Shown here: positions 27,327 to 36,112 of the stretch, one piece after another
Numbering within the stretch: position 1 is the stretch's first letter
How the letters are laid out: every line of letters starts with the position of its first letter
NCBI RefSeq assembly: GCF_024628865.1
Contig: NZ_CP102384.1
Span: forward strand, 383,001 to 447,000
Direction: 5' to 3'
Length of the DNA stretch: 64,000 nt
Origin: Sphingopyxis sp. DBS4
Lineage (GTDB): Bacteria > Pseudomonadota > Alphaproteobacteria > Sphingomonadales > Sphingomonadaceae
The notes under the pieces: model-generated
What the model saw: only the letters and a program-made list of their open reading frames with translations
Told to the model about the DNA's origin: nothing
Databases searched by the model: none
Made by a program: the position numbers and the translations under genes

Positions 27327-28106
27327 GTGCCCCTGAAAGTCGCGACCTTCAACATCAACGGGATCAAGGCCCGCCTGCCGCGCCTTGTCGAATGGCTCGA
27401 GGAAACCCAGCCCGACGTCGCCTGCCTGCAGGAGCTCAAGTCGAGCGACGAGACGATGCCGACCAAGGAGATCGAGGCAGCGGGTTACGGCTTTCTCTAT
27501 CACGGGCAAAAGGGCTTCAACGGCGTCGCGATCCTCGCCAGGGGGACCGAACCGCTCGAAATTCAGCGCGGCCTCGCGGGCGAGGCCGAGGACGAGCAGT
27601 CGCGCTATCTGGAGGCCGACGTGTTCGGCGTGCGCGTCGGCTGCATTTACCTGCCCAACGGCAATCCGCAGCCGGGGCCGAAGTTCGATTACAAGCTGCG
27701 CTGGATGGCGCGGCTGCGCGAACGCGCGAAGGCGCTGCTCGCTGCCGAGGTGCCGGCGATCCTGACCGGCGACTATAATGTCATCCCGCATGACGACGAT
27801 GTCTGGGACCCGCGCGGGCCGATGGCGAATGACGCGTTGATGCAGCCCGAATCGCGCGATGCCTTTTTCCGTATCCTCGGCGACGGCTGGACCGACGCGA
27901 TCCGCAGCCGCCATCCGGCGGGCGGCGTGTGGACCTTCTGGGACTATCAGGCGGGCGGCTGGCAGCGCGACCATGGCTTTCGCATCGACCATCTGCTGCT
28001 CAGCCCTGCAATGGCCGACCGGCTGACCGATGCCGGGGTCGACAAGGATCATCGCGGGCGCGAGAAGGCGAGCGACCACGCGCCGACCTGGGCGGTCTTC
28101 GCATGA
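27327..28106 (+). CDS. xth: Exodeoxyribonuclease III
   Basis: 259-aa AP endonuclease/3'-exonuclease for base-excision repair. Seen: FNINGIKARL at the N-terminus, CLQELKSSDE (metal-binding Glu), GDYNVIPHDDDV near 150, FRIDHLLLS near 220 and SDHAPTWAVF at the C-terminus. All catalytic residues are in place. GTG start at 27327. The stop overlaps the next ATG (ATGA). Confidence 0.93.
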   Translation: MPLKVATFNINGIKARLPRLVEWLEETQPDVACLQELKSSDETMPTKEIEAAGYGFLYHGQKGFNGVAILARGTEPLEIQRGLAGEAEDEQSRYLEADVFGVRVGCIYLPNGNPQPGPKFDYKLRWMARLRERAKALLAAEVPAILTGDYNVIPHDDDVWDPRGPMANDALMQPESRDAFFRILGDGWTDAIRSRHPAGGVWTFWDYQAGGWQRDHGFRIDHLLLSPAMADRLTDAGVDKDHRGREKASDHAPTWAVFA

Positions 28107-29095
28107 GCCCGCTGTCGGCCACTCACCTGGCCGACGCGCCGCTCTTCGCGGGACTGGGCGAAGCCGAGCGCGCCGAGCTCGCCGACGCTTTCGTACCGCG
28201 CCATTTCGCCGATGGCGCTGCGATCCTCGTCCAGAACGAGCGCGCCGAGGGGCTGTTCCTGATCGATACCGGCCGTGTCGATATCGGCAAACGGCTGCCC
28301 GGCGGCGGGCTTGCGAAGCTCGCCGAGGTCGGGCCGGGCGAGGTGATCGGTGACATGGCGCTGATCGGCCGCGACCTGAGGCGGTCGGCGATGGGCATCG
28401 CGCGCGGTCCCGTTGCAACCTGGTATCTTCCCGCCGATCAGTTCCGCGCCGCGCTGGCGCGGCTGCGTCCCGCGTCGTTGCAATTGCAGGCCGAGCTCGG
28501 GCGGCTGATCGCCGGGCGCGTCGTCGCCAAGGCGGCCGACATCGCGGCGCTGCTGGTCGCCGAGCCCGGCGCCTTCACCCCGCGCCCGCGGCGCGGTCTC
28601 GCGCCGGTGGCCGAGGACAGCTTCACGCCCGAAGCCTTTCTCGCGAAATTGCCGTGCTGTGCGGCGATGACGCCGGCGCAGCGGCTCGCCTTCTGGGACG
28701 CCGGCGCGCGGATCGAAGCGCCCGCCGATACCGACCTTGCACCCGTCGGCGGGGCGGCGGATCGGGTCTGGCTTGTCGTGCGCGGCGCAGTGCGCAGCGC
28801 CTTGCCGCACCGCGAGGGCATTTATCAGCTCACCGTCACCGGCCCCGGCCAGTTCGTCGGCATCGCCGCAATGCTTGCGGGCAGCACACACGACCGGCTG
28901 CTGAGGACCAGCGAGCAAGCGACGCTGCTCGCCTTCGACCGCGCGACCTTTGCCGAGATGATCGATACCGGCGACGCGCTCAGCCGCGAACTCGGCGCGG
29001 CGGTCAATGCCGATCTGGTCACCGCGCTCGACGCGCTCGATCAGGTCGAGGCGCGCATTCTCGCAATGCGCCGCGGACATGCGGTGGCGGCCTGA
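28103..29095 (+). CDS. Cyclic-nucleotide-binding domain protein, two domains, no HTH
   Basis: 330-aa protein. Seen: an N-terminal cNMP-binding domain (about 10-120) with LFAGLGEAERAELADAF and GEVIGDMALIGRD, and a second, weaker one (about 180-300) with GQFVGIAAMLAGST. No helix-turn-helix is evident, unlike Crp/Fnr regulators, so direct DNA binding is not expected. Ligand is unknown; the phosphate-binding cassette of domain 1 lacks the usual RxA arginine-serine pair in clear form. It is translationally coupled to xth. Confidence 0.78.
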   Translation: MSPLSATHLADAPLFAGLGEAERAELADAFVPRHFADGAAILVQNERAEGLFLIDTGRVDIGKRLPGGGLAKLAEVGPGEVIGDMALIGRDLRRSAMGIARGPVATWYLPADQFRAALARLRPASLQLQAELGRLIAGRVVAKAADIAALLVAEPGAFTPRPRRGLAPVAEDSFTPEAFLAKLPCCAAMTPAQRLAFWDAGARIEAPADTDLAPVGGAADRVWLVVRGAVRSALPHREGIYQLTVTGPGQFVGIAAMLAGSTHDRLLRTSEQATLLAFDRATFAEMIDTGDALSRELGAAVNADLVTALDALDQVEARILAMRRGHAVAA

Positions 29096-29116
29096 GGAAG
29101 CAAGCAGCAAGGGAAA

Positions 29117-29983
29117 ATGATGACGGAAAGCAAGGCCTATCAGGTCGCCGACTGGAACGGGCGCAGCGGCGAGCAATGGGTCGCCAATCAGACACGACTC
29201 GACGCGATGCTCGTCGCGTTCGGCGACGCGGCACTTTCGGCGGCGGCGGCGGGCGAGGGCGACCGGGTGCTCGACGTCGGCTGCGGCGCGGGTGATACGA
29301 GCCGCGCACTCGCCGCGCGCGTCGGACCGCGCGGGCATGTGCTGGGCGTTGATATTTCGGCGCCGCTGATCGACCGCGCGCGCGAGGCTGCTCCCGCCGG
29401 GGCGCCGCTGGCGTTCGAGCTCGCCGATGCGGGGACCGCGGCGCTGCCGGAGCGGGCGTTCGACCTGCTGTTCTCGCGCTTCGGGGTGATGTTCTTCGAT
29501 GATCCCGCCGCAGCCTTCGCGCATATGCGCGGGGCGTTGAAGCCCGCGGGCCGGCTGGCGTTCGTCTGCTGGCGGGGCGGGGCGGAAAATGACTGGGTGC
29601 GCCTGCCGATGGCGGCGGTCGCGGACCTGATTCCCCTGCCACCACCGCCCGATCCCGAAGCGCCTGGCCCCTTCTCGTTCGGCGACAGCGGCCGTGTCGC
29701 GCGCATCCTGACCGACGCGGGGTTCGTCGACGTCTCCATCGCTCCTTTCGACCATCCCGTTCCCTTCGGGCACGGTGCGACGCGCGAAGCGGCGGTCGAC
29801 AATGCGGTGGACATGGCCTTTCAGGTGGGTCCGCTGGCGCGCCTGCTCGCCGAGCAGCCGGATGAGATCCGCGCGCAGGCGGCGGAGGCGGTGCGGCGCG
29901 CGTTCGCGGCGAAACCGGGCGAGCGGTCGGTGATGATCGACGGCGCCGCCTGGATCGTCACCGCGCGCAACCCGGCGGGCTAG
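29117..29983 (+). CDS. Class I SAM-dependent methyltransferase
   Basis: 288-aa methyltransferase of the UbiE/Methyltransf_11/25-like type. Seen: SAM motif VLDVGCGAGDTSRAL near residue 52, VLGVDISAPLIDRA near 78, and FDLLFSRFGVMFFDDP near 120. The acceptor cannot be predicted. It follows the cNMP-binding gene by 21 nt on the same strand and ends 1 nt from the convergent amidotransferase gene. Confidence 0.85.
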   Translation: MMTESKAYQVADWNGRSGEQWVANQTRLDAMLVAFGDAALSAAAAGEGDRVLDVGCGAGDTSRALAARVGPRGHVLGVDISAPLIDRAREAAPAGAPLAFELADAGTAALPERAFDLLFSRFGVMFFDDPAAAFAHMRGALKPAGRLAFVCWRGGAENDWVRLPMAAVADLIPLPPPPDPEAPGPFSFGDSGRVARILTDAGFVDVSIAPFDHPVPFGHGATREAAVDNAVDMAFQVGPLARLLAEQPDEIRAQAAEAVRRAFAAKPGERSVMIDGAAWIVTARNPAG

Positions 29984-29984
29984 C

Positions 29985-30911
29985 CTATCGCGCCAGCGGA
30001 ACCACCCGGAACGCGGGGCGGTTCCCGTCCATTTCGGCATGGATCATCGCATATTCGGGCACCGGCATCCACGTCGCGCTGTTCGATGACAGCGGCTCCG
30101 ACGCGACGATCACCGCGCGCGGTTCCTCCTCGCCGCCGACCATCTGCCACTCGCCGTCGTGCAGGCCGTAATCACGCCCGGTGGTGAACCACATCGACAG
30201 GAAATTCATATTCGCTTCGTGGAGCTGGTCGGGCGATCCGGTGCGGTAATGGCCGAAGTCGAAGCAATGGCGCAGCCCCAATATCTGCCGCCCCGTGGTG
30301 ACGAACAGGTTGCAGCTCGACGAGATGGCGATGCCGTGATGCCGCCGTGCCGCCTCGATCAGATCCACTGTATTCTGCACCGCCGCGATCAGCGCGTCGC
30401 GCGCCGGTTCGACCCGCCAGTCGGGAAGCTGCGAGAGCAGCAGCGCATAGACCCACTCGCTGTCGGTCGATCCCGAAATCTGCGCGAGCAGTTCGGGGTC
30501 GATGTCGGCCATCAGCGTCCCCTTCATTTCGCCGATGCGATAGATGTCGCCGTTATGCGCCATCGCGACCGCGGCGCCGGGAAAATGAAAGGGGTGGGTG
30601 TTCTGCTCGCTGACCTTGACGCTGGTCGAATAGGCGACGCCGCGGACATGCGCGATCACGCATTCGGCGCGCGTCTTGATCGCGAGCGATTTCAGATTGC
30701 CGTCGAAAATGGGAAGCGAGGGCGAGCGATAGCGGTGCGGCAGTTCGGGAACGAAGCTCGCGCTGTCCCATGCCATCATCCCGAACCCCGCGAGGTTCAG
30801 CATGTGCAGCATCCGCGGCATATAGGCCTGGTTGACGAGGCTGCTATCGGGCTTGAACAGCAGGTCGTCGAGCTGCACCGGCTCGCCCAGATACATCATC
30901 GCCCGGCACAT
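29985..30911 (-). CDS. Class II glutamine amidotransferase (EgtC-like)
   Basis: 308-aa Ntn-type glutamine amidotransferase. Seen: catalytic Cys2 after the initiator Met (MCRAMMYLG), AECVIAHVRG near 85, and the AMAHNGDIYRI motif near 117, which is the glutamine-site pattern. The family includes EgtC of ergothioneine synthesis and YafJ, but no egtB or egtD is nearby, so it is better called YafJ/EgtC-like. Substrate unknown. Confidence 0.86.
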   Translation of the reverse strand: MCRAMMYLGEPVQLDDLLFKPDSSLVNQAYMPRMLHMLNLAGFGMMAWDSASFVPELPHRYRSPSLPIFDGNLKSLAIKTRAECVIAHVRGVAYSTSVKVSEQNTHPFHFPGAAVAMAHNGDIYRIGEMKGTLMADIDPELLAQISGSTDSEWVYALLLSQLPDWRVEPARDALIAAVQNTVDLIEAARRHHGIAISSSCNLFVTTGRQILGLRHCFDFGHYRTGSPDQLHEANMNFLSMWFTTGRDYGLHDGEWQMVGGEEEPRAVIVASEPLSSNSATWMPVPEYAMIHAEMDGNRPAFRVVPLAR

Positions 30912-30978
30912 AGACTGTCCCCGCCCGCTGGTTGTGCACGAAGCCTACACCGCTTGCCGGATCAAGGCGAGCGACCAA

Positions 30979-32145
30979 TCAGAGCGGCTTGTCGTAGATC
31001 TGGTAGACGCGGTTCACCGTCGCGTTGATCGCCTCTGCGACCGCGTTCATCCCCTGATTGTCGTCGAGCACCCAGCCGATATCGCCATGTTGCGTGCCAT
31101 AGTCGCGCACCGCGTCGCGGCGGATGAACTCGATCATCATGAAGGCGAGGGTGCTTGCCATGCGGCTGTTCTGGAGCTTCTTGACGACGCCCATCAAAGG
31201 CACGCGGAGCGTGCGGCTTTTCGGCTTGCGCAGCCACCAGAGTAGCTTTGCCCAATTGAAGGGTAGCAGCGAGCCGTCCATGTCGATCAGCTTTTCGTTG
31301 ATGTTGGGCAGCACGATCATGAAGGCGACCGGTTCGCCGTCGACTTCGGCGACGCGGATCAGATCCTCGAAAACGATGTCCTTCAGCTTCTTGCCGACAT
31401 AGGCGATTTCGCCGTCGGTCAGCGGGACGAAGCCCCAATTGTCCGACCAGGCGTCGTTCAATATGCCCATGATCAGCTTGGCCTCGGCATCGAACTTGCT
31501 CTTGTCGACGCGGCGGATACGGATGCGCGCATTCTTCTCGCCCGCCGCGACGATGCGGTTCACGATCGGCGGAAAGCCGTCGACGATTTCGACCCCATAA
31601 TTATAGAGCGTCTTGACCGGGCGATAGCCCTCGGCCTCGATCCACGCCCGATAGAGCGGGCTGTTGTGACCGAGCATGATCGTCGGCGGGGTGTCGAATC
31701 CCTCGATCAGCAGGCCGGGTTCGTCCCAGATCGAGATCGACAGCGGGCCGAGCGCGCGGTTCATCCCCTGGCCGCGCAGCCAGTCCTCGGCGGCGGCGAT
31801 CAGCGCGTGCGCGGTTTCGCCGTCCTCGGCTTCGAGCAGGCCCCAATTGCCGGTGCCCGGCCCCATGCCCTGCGCCGCGGGCTGTTCGAGCGCGAGAAAG
31901 TCGATATGCGCCGAAATGCGCCCCACCGTGCGCCCGCCGCGCCGCGCGAGGAAAAGCTGCGCCTTGCCATGCTCGAACCAGGGATTCTCGCCGGGGGTCA
32001 GCAGGCCGTAAACCTCGCCCTTCAGCGGCGGAACCCACGCCGGATCGCCGCGATTGAGGCGGTAGGCGAGCTCGACGAACTCGCGCTTTTCGGCCTTGTC
32101 GCGGACGGGATGGATGGTGATCGGGCCTTCGTTATGGGCGGTCAT
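30979..32145 (-). CDS. GNAT-like conserved hypothetical protein
   Basis: 388-aa soluble protein common in proteobacteria. Seen: an N-terminal GNAT-type acetyltransferase half (RRGGRTVGRISAHID near 70; LGPLSISIWDEPGLLIEG near 135) and a second half with NDAWSDNWGFVPLTDGE and VAEVDGEPVAFMIVLP. The pattern suggests two degenerate GNAT folds. I see no clear acetyl-CoA pocket and give no substrate. It is divergent from the desaturase, with the promoters of both presumably in the 117-nt gap. Confidence 0.75.
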   Translation of the reverse strand: MTAHNEGPITIHPVRDKAEKREFVELAYRLNRGDPAWVPPLKGEVYGLLTPGENPWFEHGKAQLFLARRGGRTVGRISAHIDFLALEQPAAQGMGPGTGNWGLLEAEDGETAHALIAAAEDWLRGQGMNRALGPLSISIWDEPGLLIEGFDTPPTIMLGHNSPLYRAWIEAEGYRPVKTLYNYGVEIVDGFPPIVNRIVAAGEKNARIRIRRVDKSKFDAEAKLIMGILNDAWSDNWGFVPLTDGEIAYVGKKLKDIVFEDLIRVAEVDGEPVAFMIVLPNINEKLIDMDGSLLPFNWAKLLWWLRKPKSRTLRVPLMGVVKKLQNSRMASTLAFMMIEFIRRDAVRDYGTQHGDIGWVLDDNQGMNAVAEAINATVNRVYQIYDKPL

Positions 32146-32262
32146 GCTGGTTTCCTGAAGAAGCGATCCTATATGTTTGGCGACGCATTAGGGCATTGCC
32201 GTGGCGCTGGCGACCCGCATTCGGCCATTTTGCTGCCACGAAATCATGGTGAAGATATAGGC

Positions 32263-33360
32263 ATGTTAGCGATGAACACTCTTGTCGACCGGATGTCGGA
32301 GTCGCCGGTGGTGAAGGCGCCCAAATCGGCGATCGCCGACGATATGGCGATGATCCGCGCGGCGTCGGAACTGACGCGCGATCTCGTCGTGCCGAGCGCG
32401 CGCGTCTATTGGGCCGATTTCCTCGCTTCGGCGCTGGTCGGCTATGCCGGGGTCGCGGCGGCGATCCTCGCGCCGTCGACGGCGTGGATGCTGTGCGCGG
32501 CCCTTGTCGCGGTGCTCGCGCTCTATCGCGCGGGCAGTTTCATCCACGAGCTCACCCATATCCGCAAGAATGCGTTGCCGGGGTTCCGCCTCGCGTGGAA
32601 CATCCTTGTCGGCGTGCCGCTGCTCATCCCCTCTTTCATGTACGAGGGCATTCACAGCCTGCATCACAACCGCACCAAATATGGCACGGTCGAGGATCCC
32701 GAATATCTGCCGCTCGCGCTGATGAAGCCGTGGACGGTGCCTTTGTTCGTCGTCGCGGCCGCCTTTGCGCCGCTCGCGCTCGTTTTCCGCTATGCGGTGC
32801 TGACGCCGCTGTCGTTCGTGATTCCGCCGCTACGCCGCGTGGTGCGCGAGCGCTATTCGGGGATGATCATCAACCCGATGTTTCGCCGCAAATCGCCCGA
32901 GGGCGAGTTTCGCCGCCAATGGGCGTGGCAGGAAGCCGGCGCGTGGGTCTGGTCGAGCCTGCTCGTGGCCGCGGGCGTCTTCGGTTGGGTGCCGCTGCGC
33001 GCGCTGATCATCTTCGGTTCGATCGCGGCGGCGACGCTGGTGCTCAACCAGATCCGCACGCTGGTCGCGCACCTCTGGGAAAATGACGGCGCGGTGCTGA
33101 CCGTGACCGGCCAGTTCCTCGACAGCGTCAACGTGCCGCCGCCGGGCCTGCTGCCCGAACTCTGGGCGCCGGTGGGGCTGCGCTATCATGCGCTGCATCA
33201 TCTGCTGCCGGGCGTGCCCTATCACGCGCTGCCCGAGGCGCATCGCCGCCTGAAGGATGCGCTGCCCGCGGACTCGCAATATCATGGCGCCAATTATCGC
33301 AGCCTGCCGAAGCTGGTGATGAACCTCGTTGCCGGCTCGGCGCGCGGCGCCGCGGCCTAG
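32263..33360 (+). CDS. Fatty acid desaturase family protein
   Basis: About 365-aa membrane-bound di-iron desaturase or hydroxylase. Seen: three histidine boxes HELTH, HSLHH and HALHH, with hydrophobic segments between them, as expected for membrane acyl-lipid desaturases. Substrate and bond position are unknown. I chose ATG 32263, eight nt after GGTGAAG; ATG 32272 is possible. The 3' end shares the palindrome CTAG with the stop codon of the convergent methyltransferase. Confidence 0.86.
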   Translation: MLAMNTLVDRMSESPVVKAPKSAIADDMAMIRAASELTRDLVVPSARVYWADFLASALVGYAGVAAAILAPSTAWMLCAALVAVLALYRAGSFIHELTHIRKNALPGFRLAWNILVGVPLLIPSFMYEGIHSLHHNRTKYGTVEDPEYLPLALMKPWTVPLFVVAAAFAPLALVFRYAVLTPLSFVIPPLRRVVRERYSGMIINPMFRRKSPEGEFRRQWAWQEAGAWVWSSLLVAAGVFGWVPLRALIIFGSIAAATLVLNQIRTLVAHLWENDGAVLTVTGQFLDSVNVPPPGLLPELWAPVGLRYHALHHLLPGVPYHALPEAHRRLKDALPADSQYHGANYRSLPKLVMNLVAGSARGAAA

Positions 33361-34052
33361 GCGTATCCGACCCATCCCCGCCAGGTGAAGGCGGCATAGA
33401 AGGGCTCGACGCCGGTGAAGCCGGCGGCGCGCAGGACCGCTTCATCCTCCTCGGGGCTCAGCATGGCGACATGCGTGGCGACCGCTTCGCGGCCCTTGGC
33501 GACCTGTTCGGGATCGCCGCCCGACGCGATGGCATAGGCGGCATAGCGGTCGAGCCAGCGGTCGCGCTCGCCCGGTCCTTGCGGAAAGCTGCCGTGCGCG
33601 GCGACGAAGGGCGCGCCGCGTTTCAGGCGGCGGCGGATTTCCGCCGCGGTCCGCGTGCGCTCCGCCCGGTCGAGAAAATGCAGGGTGAGGAGGCAGGTCG
33701 CGCCGTCGAAGGGGCCGGCAGGCGCGTCGTCGATATAGCCTTCGACCAGATCGGCGCGGCCGGCATCGGGCCCGAGCACCTGGGCCGCAAGGTCCAGCAT
33801 CGGGCCGGCGGGATCGACGCCGGTGAAGCGCCAGCCGGGATACGCGTCGGCCATCGCCTTCATCTCGCTGCCGCCGCCCGCGCCGAGAACGAGGATATGG
33901 GCGTCTGCGGGTACGCGCTCGGCGAGCAGCAGCCCGGTCATGCGGTGGAGGCCGTCGAGGCCGGGCACGAAGCGCCGCGGTCCTTCGGCATAGCGCGCGA
34001 CCGCGGCCGGATCCTTGAAACTGTCGAGGAAATACTGCGCGCCTTCAGCCAT
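33357..34052 (-). CDS. Class I SAM-dependent methyltransferase, Rrf2-linked
   Basis: 231-aa methyltransferase. Seen: ILVLGAGGGSEMKAMA near residue 53 (SAM motif I), FTGVDPAGPMLDLA near 75, and CLLTLHFLDRAER near 115. The start overlaps the end of the Rrf2 regulator gene by 8 nt, so both are probably one transcript controlled by that regulator. Acceptor unknown. Confidence 0.82.
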   Translation of the reverse strand: MAEGAQYFLDSFKDPAAVARYAEGPRRFVPGLDGLHRMTGLLLAERVPADAHILVLGAGGGSEMKAMADAYPGWRFTGVDPAGPMLDLAAQVLGPDAGRADLVEGYIDDAPAGPFDGATCLLTLHFLDRAERTRTAAEIRRRLKRGAPFVAAHGSFPQGPGERDRWLDRYAAYAIASGGDPEQVAKGREAVATHVAMLSPEEDEAVLRAAGFTGVEPFYAAFTWRGWVGYA

Positions 34053-34503
34053 GAATATGCTCCTGTGCAGGGATAGTGCGCGCCGCCATGCGCGCGTGAA
34101 AATCGGCCGCGAGCGTCGCGAGCGTCACTTGCCCGAACCGGTCGAGCAGCAGCGCCTCGGCGTCGCGAAAGCTCGTGTCGAGCGCCGCGTTGACGGCCTG
34201 TTCGACGAGGCAGCCGGGCGCTTCGGTGCGGTTGCCCATCGCTATCAGATGGGGGCGGCCGATCGCCTCATAGACATCGCGCATCGTGATTGCAGCCAGA
34301 TTGCGCGCGATCGTCCAGCCGCCGCCATGGCCCTTTTCCGACCGGACGAAGCCGGCCTCGCGCAGGCCCGCCAATATGCGGCGGATCACGACGGGGTTGG
34401 TCTGCATCGCCTTTGCGAGGCTTTCGGAGGTTGCGGGGCGGCCAGCCTCGGCCATGTGGAGAAGGACGTGGAGCACGCCCGATAATCGGCTGTCGCGTTT
34501 CAT
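34045..34503 (-). CDS. Rrf2-family transcriptional regulator
   Basis: 152-aa Rrf2/YwnA-type winged-helix repressor. Seen: N-terminal HTH (about 8-60: SLAKAMQTNPVVIRRILAGL), winged part (GGGWTIARNLAAIT), and a C-terminal helix. Only one cysteine lies in the region where IscR or NsrR carry three (Cys98), so an Fe-S cluster of that type is unlikely and a redox or small-molecule signal is more plausible. A 23-nt perfect palindrome covers its start codon. It overlaps the methyltransferase gene, its likely target. Confidence 0.86.
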   Translation of the reverse strand: MKRDSRLSGVLHVLLHMAEAGRPATSESLAKAMQTNPVVIRRILAGLREAGFVRSEKGHGGGWTIARNLAAITMRDVYEAIGRPHLIAMGNRTEAPGCLVEQAVNAALDTSFRDAEALLLDRFGQVTLATLAADFHARMAARTIPAQEHIHG

Positions 34504-34523
34504 GTAACTTTATATATTACATG
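34501..34523. promoter_or_regulatory. Palindromic operator candidate at the rrf2 start
   Basis: CATGTAA (34501-34507), 9-nt AT-rich spacer, TTACATG (34517-34523): perfect 7-bp arms. The left arm contains the start codon of the Rrf2 gene. AT-rich dyads of this size are typical Rrf2 sites, so self-repression is the simplest reading (inferred). Confidence 0.65.
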
Positions 34524-34534
34524 AATGTGGAAAA

Positions 34535-35173
34535 TCAAGGTCCGTCGCGATGGAAGCGGAAGACACCGCTCGGCTTCGTCGCTCCGCCGGTCTCGGCGAC
34601 CTCGTAGCGGGCGATTTCGTCGAGACGCGCGAGCGGCAGCGGACGGCGCCACGGATCGCCGACGAGCGCGTCGATGCCGCGATCGAGACAGCGGTCGAGA
34701 AAGGCGGTGACGGTTTCCACGAGTTCGTCCGAATAGAAGAGGTCGCCGACCAGCACCGTGTCGACATCGGGGACGTCGAGCGCGGCGACGTCCGCCGCGC
34801 GAACGTCGATCCTGACATCGTTGAGCGCCGCGTTGAGCGCGAGCGCTGCCAGGGCGTGGCGGTCGGGCTCGACGGCGATCGCCTGCGCCGCGCCGGCCTT
34901 GGCGGCGGCGATCGCGACCAGCCCCGATCCGGCGCCGAGGTCGAGGACGCGGCGCCCCGCGACGACGTCGGGATGATCGAGGACATGGCGCGCAAGCGCG
35001 AGCCCGCCGGCCCAATGATGCGCCCAATAGGGCGGCGGCCCGTCGCCGTCCGCCGCGAGGCGTCCGACGCGGCTCGACGGCACCGCCTTGTGCAGGCGGA
35101 TTTCGGCGATGCCGGGAACCGGCAGCACGGGCAGGTTGGCGCGGATGAAGGCGGCGGCGTCGGAAAGGGCCAT
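34535..35173 (-). CDS. Class I methyltransferase, ETFB/L11 lysine methyltransferase-like
   Basis: 212-aa protein methyltransferase candidate. Seen: PPYWAHHWAGGLALARHV near 50, the SAM motif VLDLGAGSGLVAIAAAKAG near 78, and the post-motif LVGDLFYSDELVE near 142, followed by DPWRRPLPLARL. This arrangement resembles METTL20/ETFBKMT, which methylates lysines of the electron-transfer flavoprotein beta subunit, and PrmA more distantly. Substrate is inferred only. It lies just upstream of the Rrf2 gene on the same strand. Confidence 0.78.
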   Translation of the reverse strand: MALSDAAAFIRANLPVLPVPGIAEIRLHKAVPSSRVGRLAADGDGPPPYWAHHWAGGLALARHVLDHPDVVAGRRVLDLGAGSGLVAIAAAKAGAAQAIAVEPDRHALAALALNAALNDVRIDVRAADVAALDVPDVDTVLVGDLFYSDELVETVTAFLDRCLDRGIDALVGDPWRRPLPLARLDEIARYEVAETGGATKPSGVFRFHRDGP

Positions 35174-35225
35174 GCGCCGGATTTAGAGCGTGGTCAGAAT
35201 AGGCTGAAACATTGTTCTCCATCCT

Positions 35226-35303
35226 CGTCATCCCGGCGAAGGCCGGGATCTCGCCGGTGCGTCAGGCCGAGACGATGAGATCCCGGCCTTCGCCGGGATG
35301 ACG
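35226..35303. repeat. Palindromic intergenic repeat, family B, copy 1
   Basis: 78-nt inverted repeat with arms CGTCATCCCGGCGAAGGCCG plus GGATCTC and their complement. Differs from copy 2 at 39881 at only three positions, all in the central loop region. Located upstream of the ETFB-type methyltransferase gene. Confidence 0.9.
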
Positions 35304-35584
35304 ATTCCATCAAATATGGTCTCATTCTAGCGCCTTTGCCCGCCGCTCCGCCAGCCTGTCCGCCTGCGATTCCCGCCGATGGTTGATCGAACCCCGCAAA
35401 GCTGATAGGCGCGGCGGCGATGACCAACGACCGATCCCTTCGATTCAAGGCGTATTGGCGCTCCTTTATCTAGGAGCGGCATGGCATCACCCTGTGACCA
35501 TCGCCGCCGTGTTCGGACAGGCGAATGGTCATCATCACACCACCAACCCCCGGTCACGGCGTGCGCTTTTCAAGAAGACGCGAC
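35304..35584. other. Gene-free stretch upstream of the GNAT gene
   Basis: Together with the preceding repeat this makes a 411-nt gap between two divergent genes. I see no convincing gene. A weak hairpin (GCTCC...GGAGC, 35460-35477) and a TATCTA-like box are present, so the GNAT promoter may lie there, but nothing is decisive. Confidence 0.4.
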
Positions 35585-36103
35585 ATGACCGATACTTTGC
35601 TTGCTTTATCGACCGACCATTGCCGTATCGCGCCGCTGCACGCTGACGACGCCGGAGCGCTTGCCGCGATCACCGACGAATCGGTGACCTCGCAAATCCA
35701 TTTCCTGCCCGAGCCCTTCACCGAAAACGATGCGCGCGCCCTGATCGCGCGGTCGGGCGGCGGCGAAGTCTTTCACGCGGTGCGCGACGGCAGCGGCGGC
35801 GGTCTGAGCGGGGTGATCGGCGTCCACCGCCGCGCGGGCCGCGAGTATGAGATCGGCTATTGGTTCGCCGCCCGCGCGCGCGGCCGTGGCATCGCCACCG
35901 AGGCGGTGCGTGCTGTCGTCGATGCGCTCGCCGCGTCGCGGCCGGGCTGTGCGATCGTCGCCGAATGCCGTCCGGAGAATGAAAGGTCGCGCGCGCTGCT
36001 GCGCCGGGTTGGCTTCGTCTCGACCGGGCTCGCGGGACGGCGGCCGGGGCGGATGCTGCTGAGCTGGCGCGCGGCGCCGCTCGACCGCATCGATGTGTGC
36101 TGA
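35585..36103 (+). CDS. GNAT family N-acetyltransferase
   Basis: 172-aa acetyltransferase of the RimJ/RimL-like group (Acetyltransf_3). Seen: an N-terminal LRPLHADDAGALAAI-type lead, GVIGVHRR strand, IGYWFAARARGRGIATEAV (acetyl-CoA-binding loop R-G-x-G-I-A) near 100, and ENERSRALLRRVGF near 138. Substrate cannot be predicted. ATG 35585 is chosen; the upstream extension to 35525 lacks homology-like sequence. Confidence 0.82.
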   Translation: MTDTLLALSTDHCRIAPLHADDAGALAAITDESVTSQIHFLPEPFTENDARALIARSGGGEVFHAVRDGSGGGLSGVIGVHRRAGREYEIGYWFAARARGRGIATEAVRAVVDALAASRPGCAIVAECRPENERSRALLRRVGFVSTGLAGRRPGRMLLSWRAAPLDRIDVC

Positions 36104-36112
36104 GCGGCGCGC

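Noticed and set aside
35383..35646. 87-aa frame in the gap before the GNAT gene.
   Set aside because: No ribosome-binding site, no family pattern, and it overlaps the real GNAT start in another frame.
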